NCBI GenBank assembly: GCA_033297205.1
Contig: MU859253.1
Location: forward strand, 1 to 64,000
DNA: 64,000 nucleotides
From: Pseudoneurospora amorphoporcata
Lineage: Eukaryota; Ascomycota; Sordariomycetes; Sordariales; Sordariaceae
Direction of reading: 5' to 3'
Shown here: positions 52,935 through 64,000 of the stretch, in pieces
Numbering within the stretch: the first letter of the stretch is position 1
Layout of the letters: the number at the start of each line of letters is the position of its first letter
Program-made: the position numbers and the translations under genes
Notes under the pieces: generated by a model
What the model was told of the DNA's origin: nothing
Database searches by the model: none
What the model saw: only the letters and a program-made list of their open reading frames with translations

Positions 52935-55900
52935 TGGGCGGGGTTTGACGATTTCGAGGGTTTGCGTATCAATCATCAACCCACAATACGGAAACTTGGT
53001 CGAGCTGCCTTTCAACTTGGGCACCCGTCCGCTTCCATCGACAATAACATCAAAGTTAACCAGAGACTTGTTCGGAGAAATACGGACGCCATACTCGGGA
53101 AACCCCCGATGCATGACCTCGACGAACCTCCTCGCTTTTTTTTGGTTGGTCGTGATCAACAGGAAATCATCGATGAGTCTCATTAGCAGCGTATCACCAT
53201 CGCCGTCTTTACTGCTCACCCCTCTCCCTTTCCCGCTTTCCCCTTTCCCTTTCCCGCTTTTCTCTTCCCCCGTTTGTCCCTGTGGGTCCTGGTCTCCCCG
53301 GTCTTCCTCCCGGCCTTCCTGCCCCTCCTGGTCTCCCCGGCCTTCCTGCCCCTCCTGGTATTCCCGACCCCCTTCTTCTTCTTCTTCTTCTTCTTCTTCT
53401 TCTTCTTCTTCTTCTGCTTCTTCTCCCTCCTCATTATCTCCCTGATCTTCAGCATCTTCAGCCCCCACCAGACCCAGACCCAGACCCAGAAAAGCCAAGC
53501 CTTGGGACCTCCTCTCCAAATCGGCGTAGAAATAGTTGCAAAGCGTGGATGACAAAACGGAACCCTGCGGGATGCCCGTCTTCTGCCGGTAGTACTTCTT
53601 GCCTATCCTGACGAGGTTTTGCGTAATGTGTTCTTTTGCGAGCGAGAGGAGGGAGGAGGAGGTGTGCAGTTTTGTGGAGGAGTGGGAGGGGATGAAGATT
53701 GTTTGCGTCTTTTTGTTTTTGTTTTTTTGGGTCATGGTCATGGTAGAGGGGATGATGGGACCTTCACCTGGTGGACTTGGTTTGGTCAAGGGGGGAGGAG
53801 GGAAGGGGGTGGTTGTTGAGTGCCATCTTTTGGTCGGTTTCGTTTTCTTGTTGTTGTTGTTTTTCTTCGGTTTCTTGCTGTTGCTGGTGTTGGTGTCGTT
53901 GTCGTTGATGTTATTATGCTCGTAGTAATCCAACGGGAGAGAAACCTCGACGTGTTTCGACTCCTTGTATACCGCGTAACCAGGGATCTTCTCTAGCAAG
54001 TCTACCATTGCCTGCTGGGGAATGGTGTCGAATGCGGCTTGCACGTCCACTTTGACAAAGTAGAACTTGTTCTTGTTCTTGTCCCTTTTCGTTTTCTTCC
54101 CATTCCCCTTCCCCAACCCCTTTTCTTTTCCATCGTCCTTCGCCTTTGCAAAAAACCTCGCCCTGAACCTCTTAACCCTCTCATAAATATCCCCCACAGC
54201 AAACATACCCCCACCCAACTTTTCCGGTCGGTCCCTCTTTTCGAAATTCAACATCGATGCCACCGGCCCCAGGACAGAGTTGATACTCGGCCCTAGCATT
54301 TGCATTTGTTTTTTCCCTCCTCCCCTTATAACTTTCCTGCCGGATCGGCTGCTCTGGAGTAGCACACCCCTCCTCCTCAAATTCATAATCGGCCTCAACC
54401 CCCCTCCCGTCCCCTTCGGCAGCAGCCGCACCTGTGAGAAGCCCAGCTTCCTCCCCTCCAGTATCTCCACCGCCTCAGCCCCCTTGACCTCCTCAAACAT
54501 TTTCAGTTTCAACGTGGTCATGGCCGGCTTGGTAACGGACAGCCAGACGTCATGTCGGAAGAAAAACAGGCGGTAGCGGTGGGACGAGGACTCGGTGATG
54601 TAAAAGTTGCTTCTTAAGAGGGGGATGAGGAGCGAGTCGAAAATGTAATACAGGAACTCGTGCAGGATTTCTTTTCGCTTGTTGGTCTCGCCTTGGGAGC
54701 ACTTCTGCGAAAAAGAAAAACTGGGAGGTGCCAGCCAGGGGATGGAGGAGATCTGAAGGCCTTGGACGACTTGGTGGAGGGTCATGGACTCGAAGCGGCG
54801 GAGGCGGATGAAGGCGTCGATTTGTTTGAGGAAGTGGTGTTTGTTGCGGGATTGGATGGCGGGGGGTTCTGAGGATGGGCCTGGGGATGAGGATGAGGGT
54901 GAGGGACCCCAGAAGTCGTTGGGTATGATTTTGGAGAGAACTGCTTGACAAAAGGCTGATATGCTCGAGATGGGCGTTGCTAGGTCTAGAAGCGAGTGAG
55001 ACTGGGAGTCGTCGGCCTTGTTGATCACTTGGGCGGTGGATGGTGGACCAAGAGTCTTTTGCCGGTTCTTTTGGGATGACTTTGAGGAGTGAGCTGAGAT
55101 TCTCAACTGGCTTGACTGTGTGACGAGTAGTTGTTTTGGTAGCTGAACTGTGTTAGTTTGATGGAAGATCAAGAAAGAGAGTGAAGAGACAGAGACGTAC
55201 CGGGCAATAATACTGCAACATGTCAGCATAGGCACATCGTCTATGCAACACTTGCAACTTGTGAACCAACTCGTGCGTCTTACCCCTCAGTCTCTTGGGT
55301 ATCTTGACCTTGGGCCTCTCTCCATCTGCCGGCTTGGGAAACTTGTTTGCTATCTCCTCTTCACGGAGAGTGTAGTCCTGGAACTTCTGCACAGTCTGTT
55401 GACGATCTACCACCGAAGTGAAGACATTGTGAAGACCGAATTGGCGAGGGAAGATATACATCATTACATGAGTTGTACTCTCATCTGGTTGACTCTTGTT
55501 TGCTCCTTCAGACTCGGACGGCGCTTTGCAAGGGAAACGGTTTAATACGTCTACGACAGTCAGCTTTGTATTCTCGAGGTTACAGAGCAGACTGAACGTA
55601 CGAATGTGCCTCAGGCCAAAGTGAACCGACCCCTTCGCATTCAAGGCCGCTCTGGCGTACAACATCCTGTTTCTGACAAATGCGATTTCCGAAGGAGTGA
55701 GTTCTGTGTCAGACTCCTTCTTGCCAGAGTCCATGGTTCCCAACGGTTGCAACTCCGACACAGGCACGCCGCTCACCTGTACTAAATTCCCCTTTCCCTG
55801 CTTAACAGCAACAAACACGGCACAATCCAACAACAAATCCAACATGATGCTCTCACCTTCTTTCCCAAGCAGCAGAAGGAACTGTGGCCATGGTGCCTCT

Positions 55901-56628
55901 TTCAGCGTGCGCACGCAGTTATTGGTGTGAACCGAGTACACGCCTGGGATTTGATGCACCGTTTCTCGCGGAGCTGCTTGTGGAGGAGGAGGAGCAACAC
56001 CTTTCCGGAATCCATCACAGAGTAGGTGCTTTGGCCATGTCCTCGAACGGGAGAATAACAACCAAATGACAAAGTCGACAATATCCGCCTGCGAATACAA
56101 GGCCCCCCTTAACCCATCAGACAGCGTAACATGGCTTTCGTCCCCTTTACCACTAGCAGCACCCTGAGAAAAAGAAATCCATTGCTCCCACCGGTAGTCC
56201 GTCTTTTCTTTCTTTTCTTTTTCTTGCGACTGATGATGGCGAGAGCAGACCAGGGTTGTGTCTAGGAGGTAGCCGAGGGCTTGCTCTAGTTGGCGAGCTG
56301 CCGCGGAGGAAGGGGAAGAAGAGAAAAGGCCGACTTGGCTGATCTTCTTGCGGCGGATCTTGGACGACTTGGGCAGTTTGGAGAGGGCGTATTGCCGGAG
56401 AGTCAGGGTTTGGGGGTAGTAGATGGAGAGGAGGGTTTGGGTGATGGGGTTGGGGTTGGACTTGGGTGGGCGTTGAGGGGCGTTGATGGTGACTGGTTCT
56501 TGTCGTTTTGGGCGCTTCGGTGGCGGTCCAGTCCGTTCATGGTGGTCGATTTCAGGGATTTTGGTCCCGGTTGAGTCCAGCTCAAGGAAGCTGACGCTCT
56601 TTCTCTTGGTCGTCGTCGACATGGTCAT
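51803..56628 (-). CDS. tert: Telomerase reverse transcriptase catalytic subunit
   Basis: A predicted 1413-residue nuclear enzyme that copies telomerase RNA onto chromosome ends. Exons: 55201-56628, 52781-55142, 52486-52659 and 51803-52080; introns 58, 121 and 405 bp. The N-terminal half holds the TEN and RNA-binding domains (T motif near 640-660). RT motifs follow: motif 2 RLLPKGTGGGLRPIMNL (715-731), motif A KVDVQAAFD with catalytic Asp842, motif B' QKTGIPQGSVLSSTLCNYF, motif C RLIDDFLLIT with Asp1134-Asp1135, motif D and motif E FPYCGLMID. The thumb includes FFDTTHNSFFTTLRNLY and ends near AWLAMVACRQVLVRK. About 105 residues, including E17, separate B' from C, and an Asn-Asp repeat with poly-D follows motif E. 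The intron-3 donor is uncertain (G before GTTGGT at 52486, or T before GTCTGT nearby); both keep phase. The ATG at 56622 is an alternative start. Confidence 0.93.
52266..52430. repeat. 10-bp tandem array inside tert intron 3
   Basis: CATGATATGA is repeated nine times without error (52281-52370), preceded by a partial unit, and followed by six variant units (CATGACACGA or CATGACAAGA). The array is flanked by direct copies of AGATCCGAAA at 52232-52241 and 52434-52443, each followed by GAGA-rich sequence. This suggests that a larger segment was duplicated around it. Confidence 0.95.
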
Positions 56629-58326
56629 GGTTCGGGCGCATGTTTTGGTGGCCCATGCTGGAGCCTATGAAGGGCTGATGAGTGATTGGTGAAGAAGTGC
56701 TGTTCAAAGACTAATGACTATTCGGCAGAAGTTACCGCTGGTGAAACGGCGCGACCGCGAAAAGTTGATGACGCGTGAGGAAGTTGTTAATTGGAGACAT
56801 TTGGTGGTTTGCTTTCCAGGTCGGAGTATACGTCCCTAGCACCTGCCCCACGCATGTTGAGACGCTACCACAGGCGTTTGCGTAGTAATTGTTAGTGCAA
56901 CCAGCCCTAACACGGTGTCGTATGGTGCAACGCGTTATCAAATGTATAACAGACAAAGTCTCCATCCGACCAACTTTCAACTTGCAGAATCCAATGCAGA
57001 CATTCTTCAACCTTCCGAGACACGACGGTCAAGACCCGATATCTAGAAAGAAATCGGACGTATGTATTGCTTCAGAGTCTGCCAGTGCCCGTTTGTCTAT
57101 CCGCCAGTGGCACAAGTAGGGGTCATGATGCACAGCAAATGTCCCTTACCTACCCCGGACTTGTCTGATTGGGCAAATAAAGAACAGCCGCTAACAATTT
57201 CCCCTATCAGTCCAAAGCTACGAGGGCGCCACAGTGTTTCCATTTGACTCTTTCCCTTTTGTTGCCGGCCGAGAGAAGTGGACGGGCCAATCTCCTTTAG
57301 GTTCCCTCCTTTACAATGACTGATTGCTCTTGCACTTTTCAAACGTCTAGACACTCGGCGTTGCAATGGTACCTTGTTTTAAGTGGTGACTGATAGACGC
57401 CGTCCCCTCCATCACCACTGCAGACCATCATGTTATCCCTCCCTTGATACAAACTACAGGCTGAGAACGGGACCTGCATTCAGGTTGTCTCGCATCGGGC
57501 CGTGATGGTGATGGTTTCCCCCTCTGCATAGTATGTTTGCACTAATAGCGAGCTTGGCAGAATCCACCTTGGTACAACTTTATACTGATGGACGGCAGAA
57601 GGGGTAGTTCTGGAAGGTGATTAGCACAGGGCCAAATTATAGCGGGCTCCATTAGACAGACCGAAATAGACATGATGAAGAGAATGTCTCACGATGTGCG
57701 GTCTGAGAAATGATTTCGAGATGGAGCCAGATTGACGAGGAGCGAGAGGAATTCAGTCTTATCTCGTTACAGTTGTTAGTAAACAATGGAAGTTACTGTA
57801 TGTACCTAAGAAATGCAGATGCCAGGGGAAGAAGAGGGGAACTGACGAGAGGCACATGCCAGTACAGAGGTAACCCCTGGCTTGTTCCTGTGCATGCATG
57901 ATATCGACATCGGCGACCATTCCAACAACCAATTCGCACCGTTAACACGGTCTGTTATCGACACTTGACGACAACATTGAACTCTCCTAGAATAGGCACT
58001 TACCTATCGATTGATCTCAGGTCCCCCTCCCCTCCCGTCCCCTCCTCAGCTCTTTCCCGTCCCGCATTTCGTCGACCGCGACTTCCACTTGAAAAAAAAG
58101 AGAAAACCAAGAACAGGGGGTCAGCGGAGCAAATCTCGTCAGAGTGTAGGACTGAGGAGTCACCAAGGTACCTACAGGGTGAGAGAGGGTCCGTGTTAGG
58201 AGAGCTGAGAGACATTGTTCCCCTCCCATCAAACCCTCAGTTAGCAGCCGTACTATACCGCCTCTCACCACCAAACAAAAACAAAAAAAAAGGCATAACG
58301 AAAAAAGTAATGCTGGTCGGGTCACC
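56629..58326. promoter_or_regulatory. Divergent upstream region, tert and RhoGEF genes
   Basis: 1.7 kb between the starts of tert (-) and the RhoGEF-BAR gene (+). No coding frame of note. Near the right end an out-of-frame ATG at 58311 opens a frame that runs to 58603, overlapping the RhoGEF start. The main ATG at 58327 has the better context (GTCACCATGG). Confidence 0.5.
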
Positions 58327-59155
58327 ATGGACCACGGCAGCATCCAAGCAGAGGAGGCTGCTTCCACTCACACCCGCTCTCAGTCGCAGTCACAATACAA
58401 CCACCATTCCTCTCGACGAGCCCCAGACTTGTACCACCAGTACCACCACACCCGTTCACCGCAAGCACGCCGTGACTCGCACCAACATCAGTCGTACTTT
58501 CCCAGACAGTCCAGCCCCACGCACCCGTCTGCACCTGCATTGGACTTTGACAGTCACTTGGCCAGTCGTCGAGCCAGTCCTTTACTGGCCAGCCCTCGAC
58601 TAACAAGTGGAAGTCCAGCAAGAACTCCCCTGGCCAGCCCGTCTGCCTCTGGCCACAGCATCAGCCAAAGTGGAAAGATTCCATTTGCTTCCCATGCCGC
58701 CGCCGCCAATCTCCAGGCTTTTGCCGCCAGTGCAAGAGTCCCCGACCCCGACGACTTTTACCGTAGCTTTGCAAGGGAAAGTGATGCCGTTGCCGCTGTA
58801 ACAACCAACACTGCTGCTACCTCGGCCACCACACCACCACCACTCCAAGAACAACAACAACAACAACAACAACAACCATCCTCCCCAAGGTCCCCTCCTC
58901 CGAATGGGGCCCTAAAGCCATCCCCTCTGCCTGCTGGTACACATGCTGCTGGCACCACCAAAATGTCCAGCGGTCGTAGTACGCATACTAATCCACCACC
59001 ACTCCGCTCAGCATCGAATCCCGTCGACGATCGCCTTGGCGGCAATGGCAGGCCGGCGCTGACAACAGCTAACTCGTATGGGACTGCAGGTGGGGCTTAC
59101 CCACCGGGGAGCGTGAAGGACCTCACCAACAAGTTCAACCAAACAGGGACATGCC

Positions 59156-59189
<34 letters not shown>

Positions 59190-61304
59190 CTTGGGAAAAC
59201 AACAACCGAGACCCTCGAGAGACCCGACTACTTCCACCTCCACTTTGTCTGCTGCTTCCACCATCAAGGCTGGTCCATCTCCCAGTGTCGGCGCCCGAGC
59301 TGCCTCGTATTCGGCACGGTCCAGTAACACCACGACGACGAGGACGACGAGGACGACGGCGACGACGACATCTTCGATAGCGACATCGATACGACCATCA
59401 CGACGAGACCCAACGTCCAACAACGGCAGTCCATCCCAAACATTGCAACGATCCAGAAGTATTCCGCGGCCGCGACCCAAACTCTCGACCGACGACCGAA
59501 TAACGAACCGCAACTCCCAATCGTTCGCGAACCGAATCAGCAAGCCCCGAAATAACGGTGGAGCCGCCGCCGCAAACGGTCCGGCATCCAGGTCGCTGCC
59601 GCACCTGTCCCCCACCACCGGATTGCCGTCACACTCATTGTCGCGATCGAATGGGCTGCTCTTTGGCGAGATCCTGCCCGACGAACAAGACGAGGTCACG
59701 GCTGGGTTTGGCATCCAAGGCCACCTAGGCGGAGGTCGTCCCCGGCGGACATCCGAGTCAAGCATACATGACCTCACAAGGCCCGGACCCCGCCTGCGAA
59801 GCTCCTCTCCTCACTCGGATATGGAGCCACCGCAGTCTCCAACCGACTGGTACCGCGGGGCGGCCTCTGCGCTACCTGACAACAGCTCGGCAAGGGGTGT
59901 GGTTGTAGCCAAGAACCACTCTAGAGCCCATAGCGATGCCGTGGTCTCGTCCTCGTCCACCAAACCGTTATCCGCCAGCAACACCCGGCCCGGCCGTGCC
60001 ACAGCGGCAACAAGTAGCAGGGCGGTTAACAAGACCGGCCGAACTACTCCGTCCGCACCGACCACGCCCCTATCCTCCACCTCGCGCCTCCCTGTCATGG
60101 TCAAAAGAGCTAGTAGTATTTCTGAAAGCCACGCAAGAAGCAGCCCGGTGTCCACCCGATCCAACTCCCCCGCCGCCCTACAACTAAAATACGGACAAAC
60201 CCCTACCAGCAGCGGAAGATCCTCCCGCCAGCAGCATGGGATACCGGCCTCGAGGGCCAAAACACCTGCCACCCGGTCGAGCACCCCTTCCACGCCCGCA
60301 ACCGCAACCGCCAAGCGACCCCAGACCTCGAATCGAAAAGCCGCCCCGAGTAACATCGCGACCCCTAGCAGCAGCAGCAGCAGCAACAATAACAACAACA
60401 ACAACGGCCGGCTCAACGCATATGTGGCTGTGCCCGCTCCGAAACTGTCTCCCTCGCTGCGAAGCTCGCGACCCCGGCAGTCCGTGGCCACTGCTACGAC
60501 CGCGGCTTCCCGGATGAAATCCTCCACCGGCCGACCGCCGTCCCCCGACAAGTCAAACCGCCGGGTCGGATCGAGGGCCGCCGACAACGTTGCTACCATT
60601 CGACGACGAAAGCTGTCGGTAGGACCCATCGATTTCGCCCAGCGACGAGAGACCATAAAGCTTGCATACAGCAAGACCATCAAAGACCAGCAGGCAAAGG
60701 AGGCCAGGGAGGCTGCGGCGGACAAGCGAAAGAAGGACATGGAGGCGGTCACCCGCGCCAAGGCCAAAGCGGAAGCTGCCGCTCTTGCTGCGTTGCCTTT
60801 GGCCAAATCGTCTTCCGATTCAGTACATGCAGAGAAAGCAGCGAGACATTCAGACAAAAAGGCGCTTGAAGAGCCTCTCAAGCTTATTACCAGCCTGCCA
60901 ATAATACAGACACCGGCTCAACAAGCTGCGAGCAATGGCCGTGATTCACCGACGTTGGGGATACCAGGAGGCTTTGTCGATAGTGACGACGAGCCCGATA
61001 TTCCAATACCGCAGTCAGCCATATCCGTTGCGACCGCAGTGACCGAGTTCGAAGAGGAAGAGCAAACAGAGCCACCACGGCCGCAGACTCTCGAAGCGAT
61101 TGACTATGCCTTGGGAAATATTGTCATAGACCAGCCACCAAGTCCACGAACCCTTGGACCGCCAGAACCGACGCCTCCATTGGCGTCACCTTTGTCGGTC
61201 CCGAGCAAGCGATTATCCTATCATTCGCCATTTGACGACGACGACGACGACGATGTCGACGATGACGATGATGTGTCTATCGAGATTGCGCTGGATACGT
61301 CGGT

Positions 61305-61344
<40 letters not shown>

Positions 61345-61638
61345 CAGCCCTCGCAGCAGCCGACGCCGACGCGGGGGGATTTCACTACGACCGAGCCGAC
61401 AACCATGGTTCCTTTGCAGCCAGATGCAGAAGACGAATACGTGCCCCAACCGTATACATATTCAACGCAAAATTACGAAACAACGGTCACGATATTGGGC
61501 CCCGAAAATGATTTTAGACCGTTGTACAAGGACCAAGCTCGTGACACGATGCCTCCATCCGGTCTGCACCATGCAGATGAGCCGCCGCTGAATGAGACAT
61601 TGGGAGCCACCGGCTCTGGACATTCACATTCCCACTAC

Positions 61639-61669
<31 letters not shown>

Positions 61670-64000
61670 GCGAAGAACCCCGGGTCGAGGTCGAGAACCT
61701 GGAGCGCCTCGAGGATTTTTATATTGGTCCGCATCTACGCGACAACATTGCCAGCCTGCGGGATTCGACCTTTACGTTATCGGACAACGGAGATCCGTAT
61801 GATGATGCACACCCCCCTTCCACAGCAGAGTACCAGCAAACACCTGACAGCTCACACTCCAACAGCCTGGCCGTGCCTGCCTACTTGTCACCTGGTAACC
61901 GCCTCAGTCAGCATTCAGCCTGGACTGACTTTTCTTTTGGAAGCGATGACCAGAATGCTGCTCTAGATAACCAAGATCCGCGTGATTCACTGCAGTTCAA
62001 GCAGCAGCAGCAGCAGCAGCAGCAAACGGAACCCGAGCCACCCGTGTCGTATAATAACTTTGACAGGAATCGGTCGAGCTTGCGGCGTCCACCACCACCA
62101 CGAAGTCCCGAGTTATCACCGCTTGACCAGCCGCCAAGAGCGTCTTCATCCTCCATGCTGGCCGACAAGGCCGACCCGCGGCAATCCTCAGAATTCGATA
62201 GGGACAATTCTGCCGTCCAGAGGAGGATACCATTAGTGTCGCACCAGACGGCCCCTGCTCGCCCAACAGCAGCTAATAACTATGACGATCTGGACGAGAG
62301 CACCTACGAAGTGCTTTCCCGGCCCAGCAGTTATCCACATACACAGGATGAAGAGGAATTCGGAACTGCCATCATCTCCTCTCCACCATCAGCCGGTCAA
62401 TTTTCCTTCGAGACAGTTGATCGGTCACAGCTTTCCCGAACCGAGAGCAAGAGCATATCGTCAGAAGCCACTGATAACTTGACACAGGAGCAGAAGCGAC
62501 TTCGGCAGCGGCAGCTGGTCATCCGTGAGCTGATCGATACCGAAGAGATCTTTGTCCGGGATATGAGCGTTGTGGAGGAGATTTACAAGGGCACAGCCGA
62601 AGCATGTCCTCAACTCGATTCCAAGACGATCAAGCTTATTTTCCGAAACACCGACGATATCATTGCCTTCCACGCTACCTTCCTTGCCCAGCTGAGAGAG
62701 GGGGCGGCGAGTGTCTATCAAGCCAAGGGTCGGAAATCGCCTACCTTTGCACATGAGGCATCGTTAAAGGACTCGGATACGACCACTCTTGGGTCTACCA
62801 ACTCGGGCGGGACCATGAATAAGCAGGAATTGGATGATGACAAGGACCGCCAGACCAGCCTCGGACCTCTCTTCACCAAGAACATCGACCAGCTCAAGGC
62901 CGTCCACGAAGTCTATCTCCGAACCAGTGATCTTTCCGCCAAACGTCTGATCCAGATCCAGGAGGATGATGCCGTCAAAGTGTGGCTGACCGAATGCAGC
63001 GAGGGTGCCAAGGAGCTGACAGCAGCCTGGAGTTTGGATTCCCTTCTGATCAAGCCCATGCAGAGGTTGACCAAATACCCTGATATTATTGCTCACCTCC
63101 TCAAGTACACCCCGGCCGACCATCCCGATCGAGATGCACTCGTCAACGCCAAGTCTACCGTGATGGGCGCCATTGACGAGATCAACAGGACCAAGAGGAA
63201 CTTTGAGCTTGTGGGTCAGATCGTCGGCAACAGGAAGCGCAAGGAGTCAGATGTCCGAGCCGGTCTGGCCAGGGCCTTTGGCAAACGTGTCGATAAGCTA
63301 CAAGGAGGAGCAAGCCACAGGGCACCAGAAGACGAGGAATACGCCAAGCTTCACGAGCGGTTCGGTGACGAGTTCCTTCGTCTGCAGGTGGTACTTCGCG
63401 ATGTCGAGTTCTACACCCGGAGCGCCTCCACCTACGTCCACGAATTCCTTCAATACGTAACTTCCATGGAGCTGGTTATGCGCCTGCAGCCATCGAGAGA
63501 TTATGCCCACATTGAAAGCCGATGGGTCCAGTTCAGTGTGTCTATGAGAGACATGGAGAAGATGTTGGACAAACATCTAGCCGACGTTCGCAAACACGTT
63601 ATCGAGCCGTTTGAGCAGGTTATCAAATGCTACCAAAACCCTGGACTAGCCATCAAGAAGCGAGCGAAGCGCCGTCTCGACTACGAGCGTCATTTGCAGC
63701 TCAAAGCCCACGGCAAGAAGATTGACAAGACCCTCGCCGAGGCCGTGGAGCAGTACGAAGCCCTCGACGATACCCTCAAGAAAGAGCTGCCCAAGCTTTC
63801 CAACCTGACCGCTGAGATTGGCAATATTTGCTTGGCCAAGTTCGTCAACATCCAAGCCGCATGGTACTCCACCTGGACAGAAAAAGTCAAGTCCCCTCTT
63901 GTCGACCTCGACCACGTTGCCGACCTGCCAGAAATCGTCAAAACGTTCCAGCGAGATTTCATCGAGCAAGTCGAGAGGGCAGGACAGCTTGCCATTCTCA
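58327..64000 (+). CDS. RhoGEF-BAR protein, probable Cdc42 exchange factor (partial)
   Basis: A frame open from ATG 58327 to the window edge: at least 1891 codons, 3' end missing. The first ~1390 residues are disordered and Ser/Pro/Arg-rich, with many polyQ tracts, a run of about twelve Asn, poly-Asp, and a basic coiled-coil stretch (AKEAREAAADKRKKDMEAVT). A Dbl-homology RhoGEF domain occupies about 1395-1625 (RQRQLVIRELIDTEEIFVRD; LLIKPMQRLTKYPDIIAHLL). A BAR domain follows from about 1665 (YVHEFLQYVTSMELVMRLQP; AIKKRAKRRLDYERHLQLKA). DH plus BAR without an obvious PH domain is the layout of Tuba/DNMBP and fission-yeast Gef1, which activate Cdc42 at curved membranes. That GTPase target is inference. 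No intron is seen in the window. Confidence 0.9.

Noticed and set aside
59811..60881. 356-codon minus-strand open frame
   Set aside because: Antisense to the RhoGEF-BAR coding region; it arises from Ser/Thr/Arg codon bias in that gene and has no family resemblance.

Overview
This is a window of filamentous-ascomycete chromosome, most likely Neurospora or a very close Sordariales relative. The introns are short (mostly 48-120 bp), with GTATGT/GTGAGT/GTAAGT donors, CTAAC or CTGAC branch-like sequences and CAG/TAG acceptors. Coding regions favour C/G third positions, and proteins and intergenic DNA are full of simple repeats. Gene content and order (a RIC8-type Galpha exchange factor close to telomerase reverse transcriptase) match what I remember of Neurospora crassa linkage group I, but that placement is recollection, not a search. 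I see no transposon, no AT-rich RIP-mutated block and no rRNA or tRNA gene.

Layout. 1-2940 has no supportable gene and many microsatellites. 2941-3497 (-) is a small four-helix membrane protein. 3498-9585 is an unusually gene-poor 6-kb stretch with one good TATA element at 8112. 9586-10767 (-) is a three-exon gene of unknown function. 12333-14768 (-) is a class I alpha-1,2-mannosidase, divergent from atg10 at 15597-16692 (+). A U2B''/U1A-type snRNP protein at 16862-17521 (-) is divergent from the Arp2/3 subunit ARPC1 at 18109-19363 (+). 20046-22784 (+) is a large disordered protein of unknown function. 24225-26392 (+) is an amino-acid permease. A HYPK-type NatA cofactor at 27353-27792 (-) is divergent from a class II DAHP synthase at 28277-29707 (+). 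30510-31742 (+) is a glucose-6-phosphate 1-epimerase. 32685-37137 (-) is a transcription factor with two C2H2 fingers plus a Zn2Cys6 cluster. ric8 at 38623-40215 (-) is divergent from rif1 at 41436-47907 (+). 49057-51418 (+) is a wax-synthase-type membrane acyltransferase, convergent with tert at 51803-56628 (-). From 58327 to the window edge (+) runs a RhoGEF-BAR protein.

Most genes are unrelated housekeeping or regulatory genes. The exception is the pairing of tert and rif1, two telomere genes separated by one gene. Splice structures were worked out by hand from splice signals, reading phase and family resemblance. In every multi-exon gene the summed exons give a whole number of codons. The most notable points are large acidic and low-complexity insertions inside the TERT catalytic domain, a 405-bp TERT intron holding a 10-bp tandem array, an 83-codon in-frame extension beyond the DAHP synthase stop, a 29-nt microexon with a GC-AG intron in the transcription factor, and upstream ORFs that end on the start codons of two membrane-protein genes.
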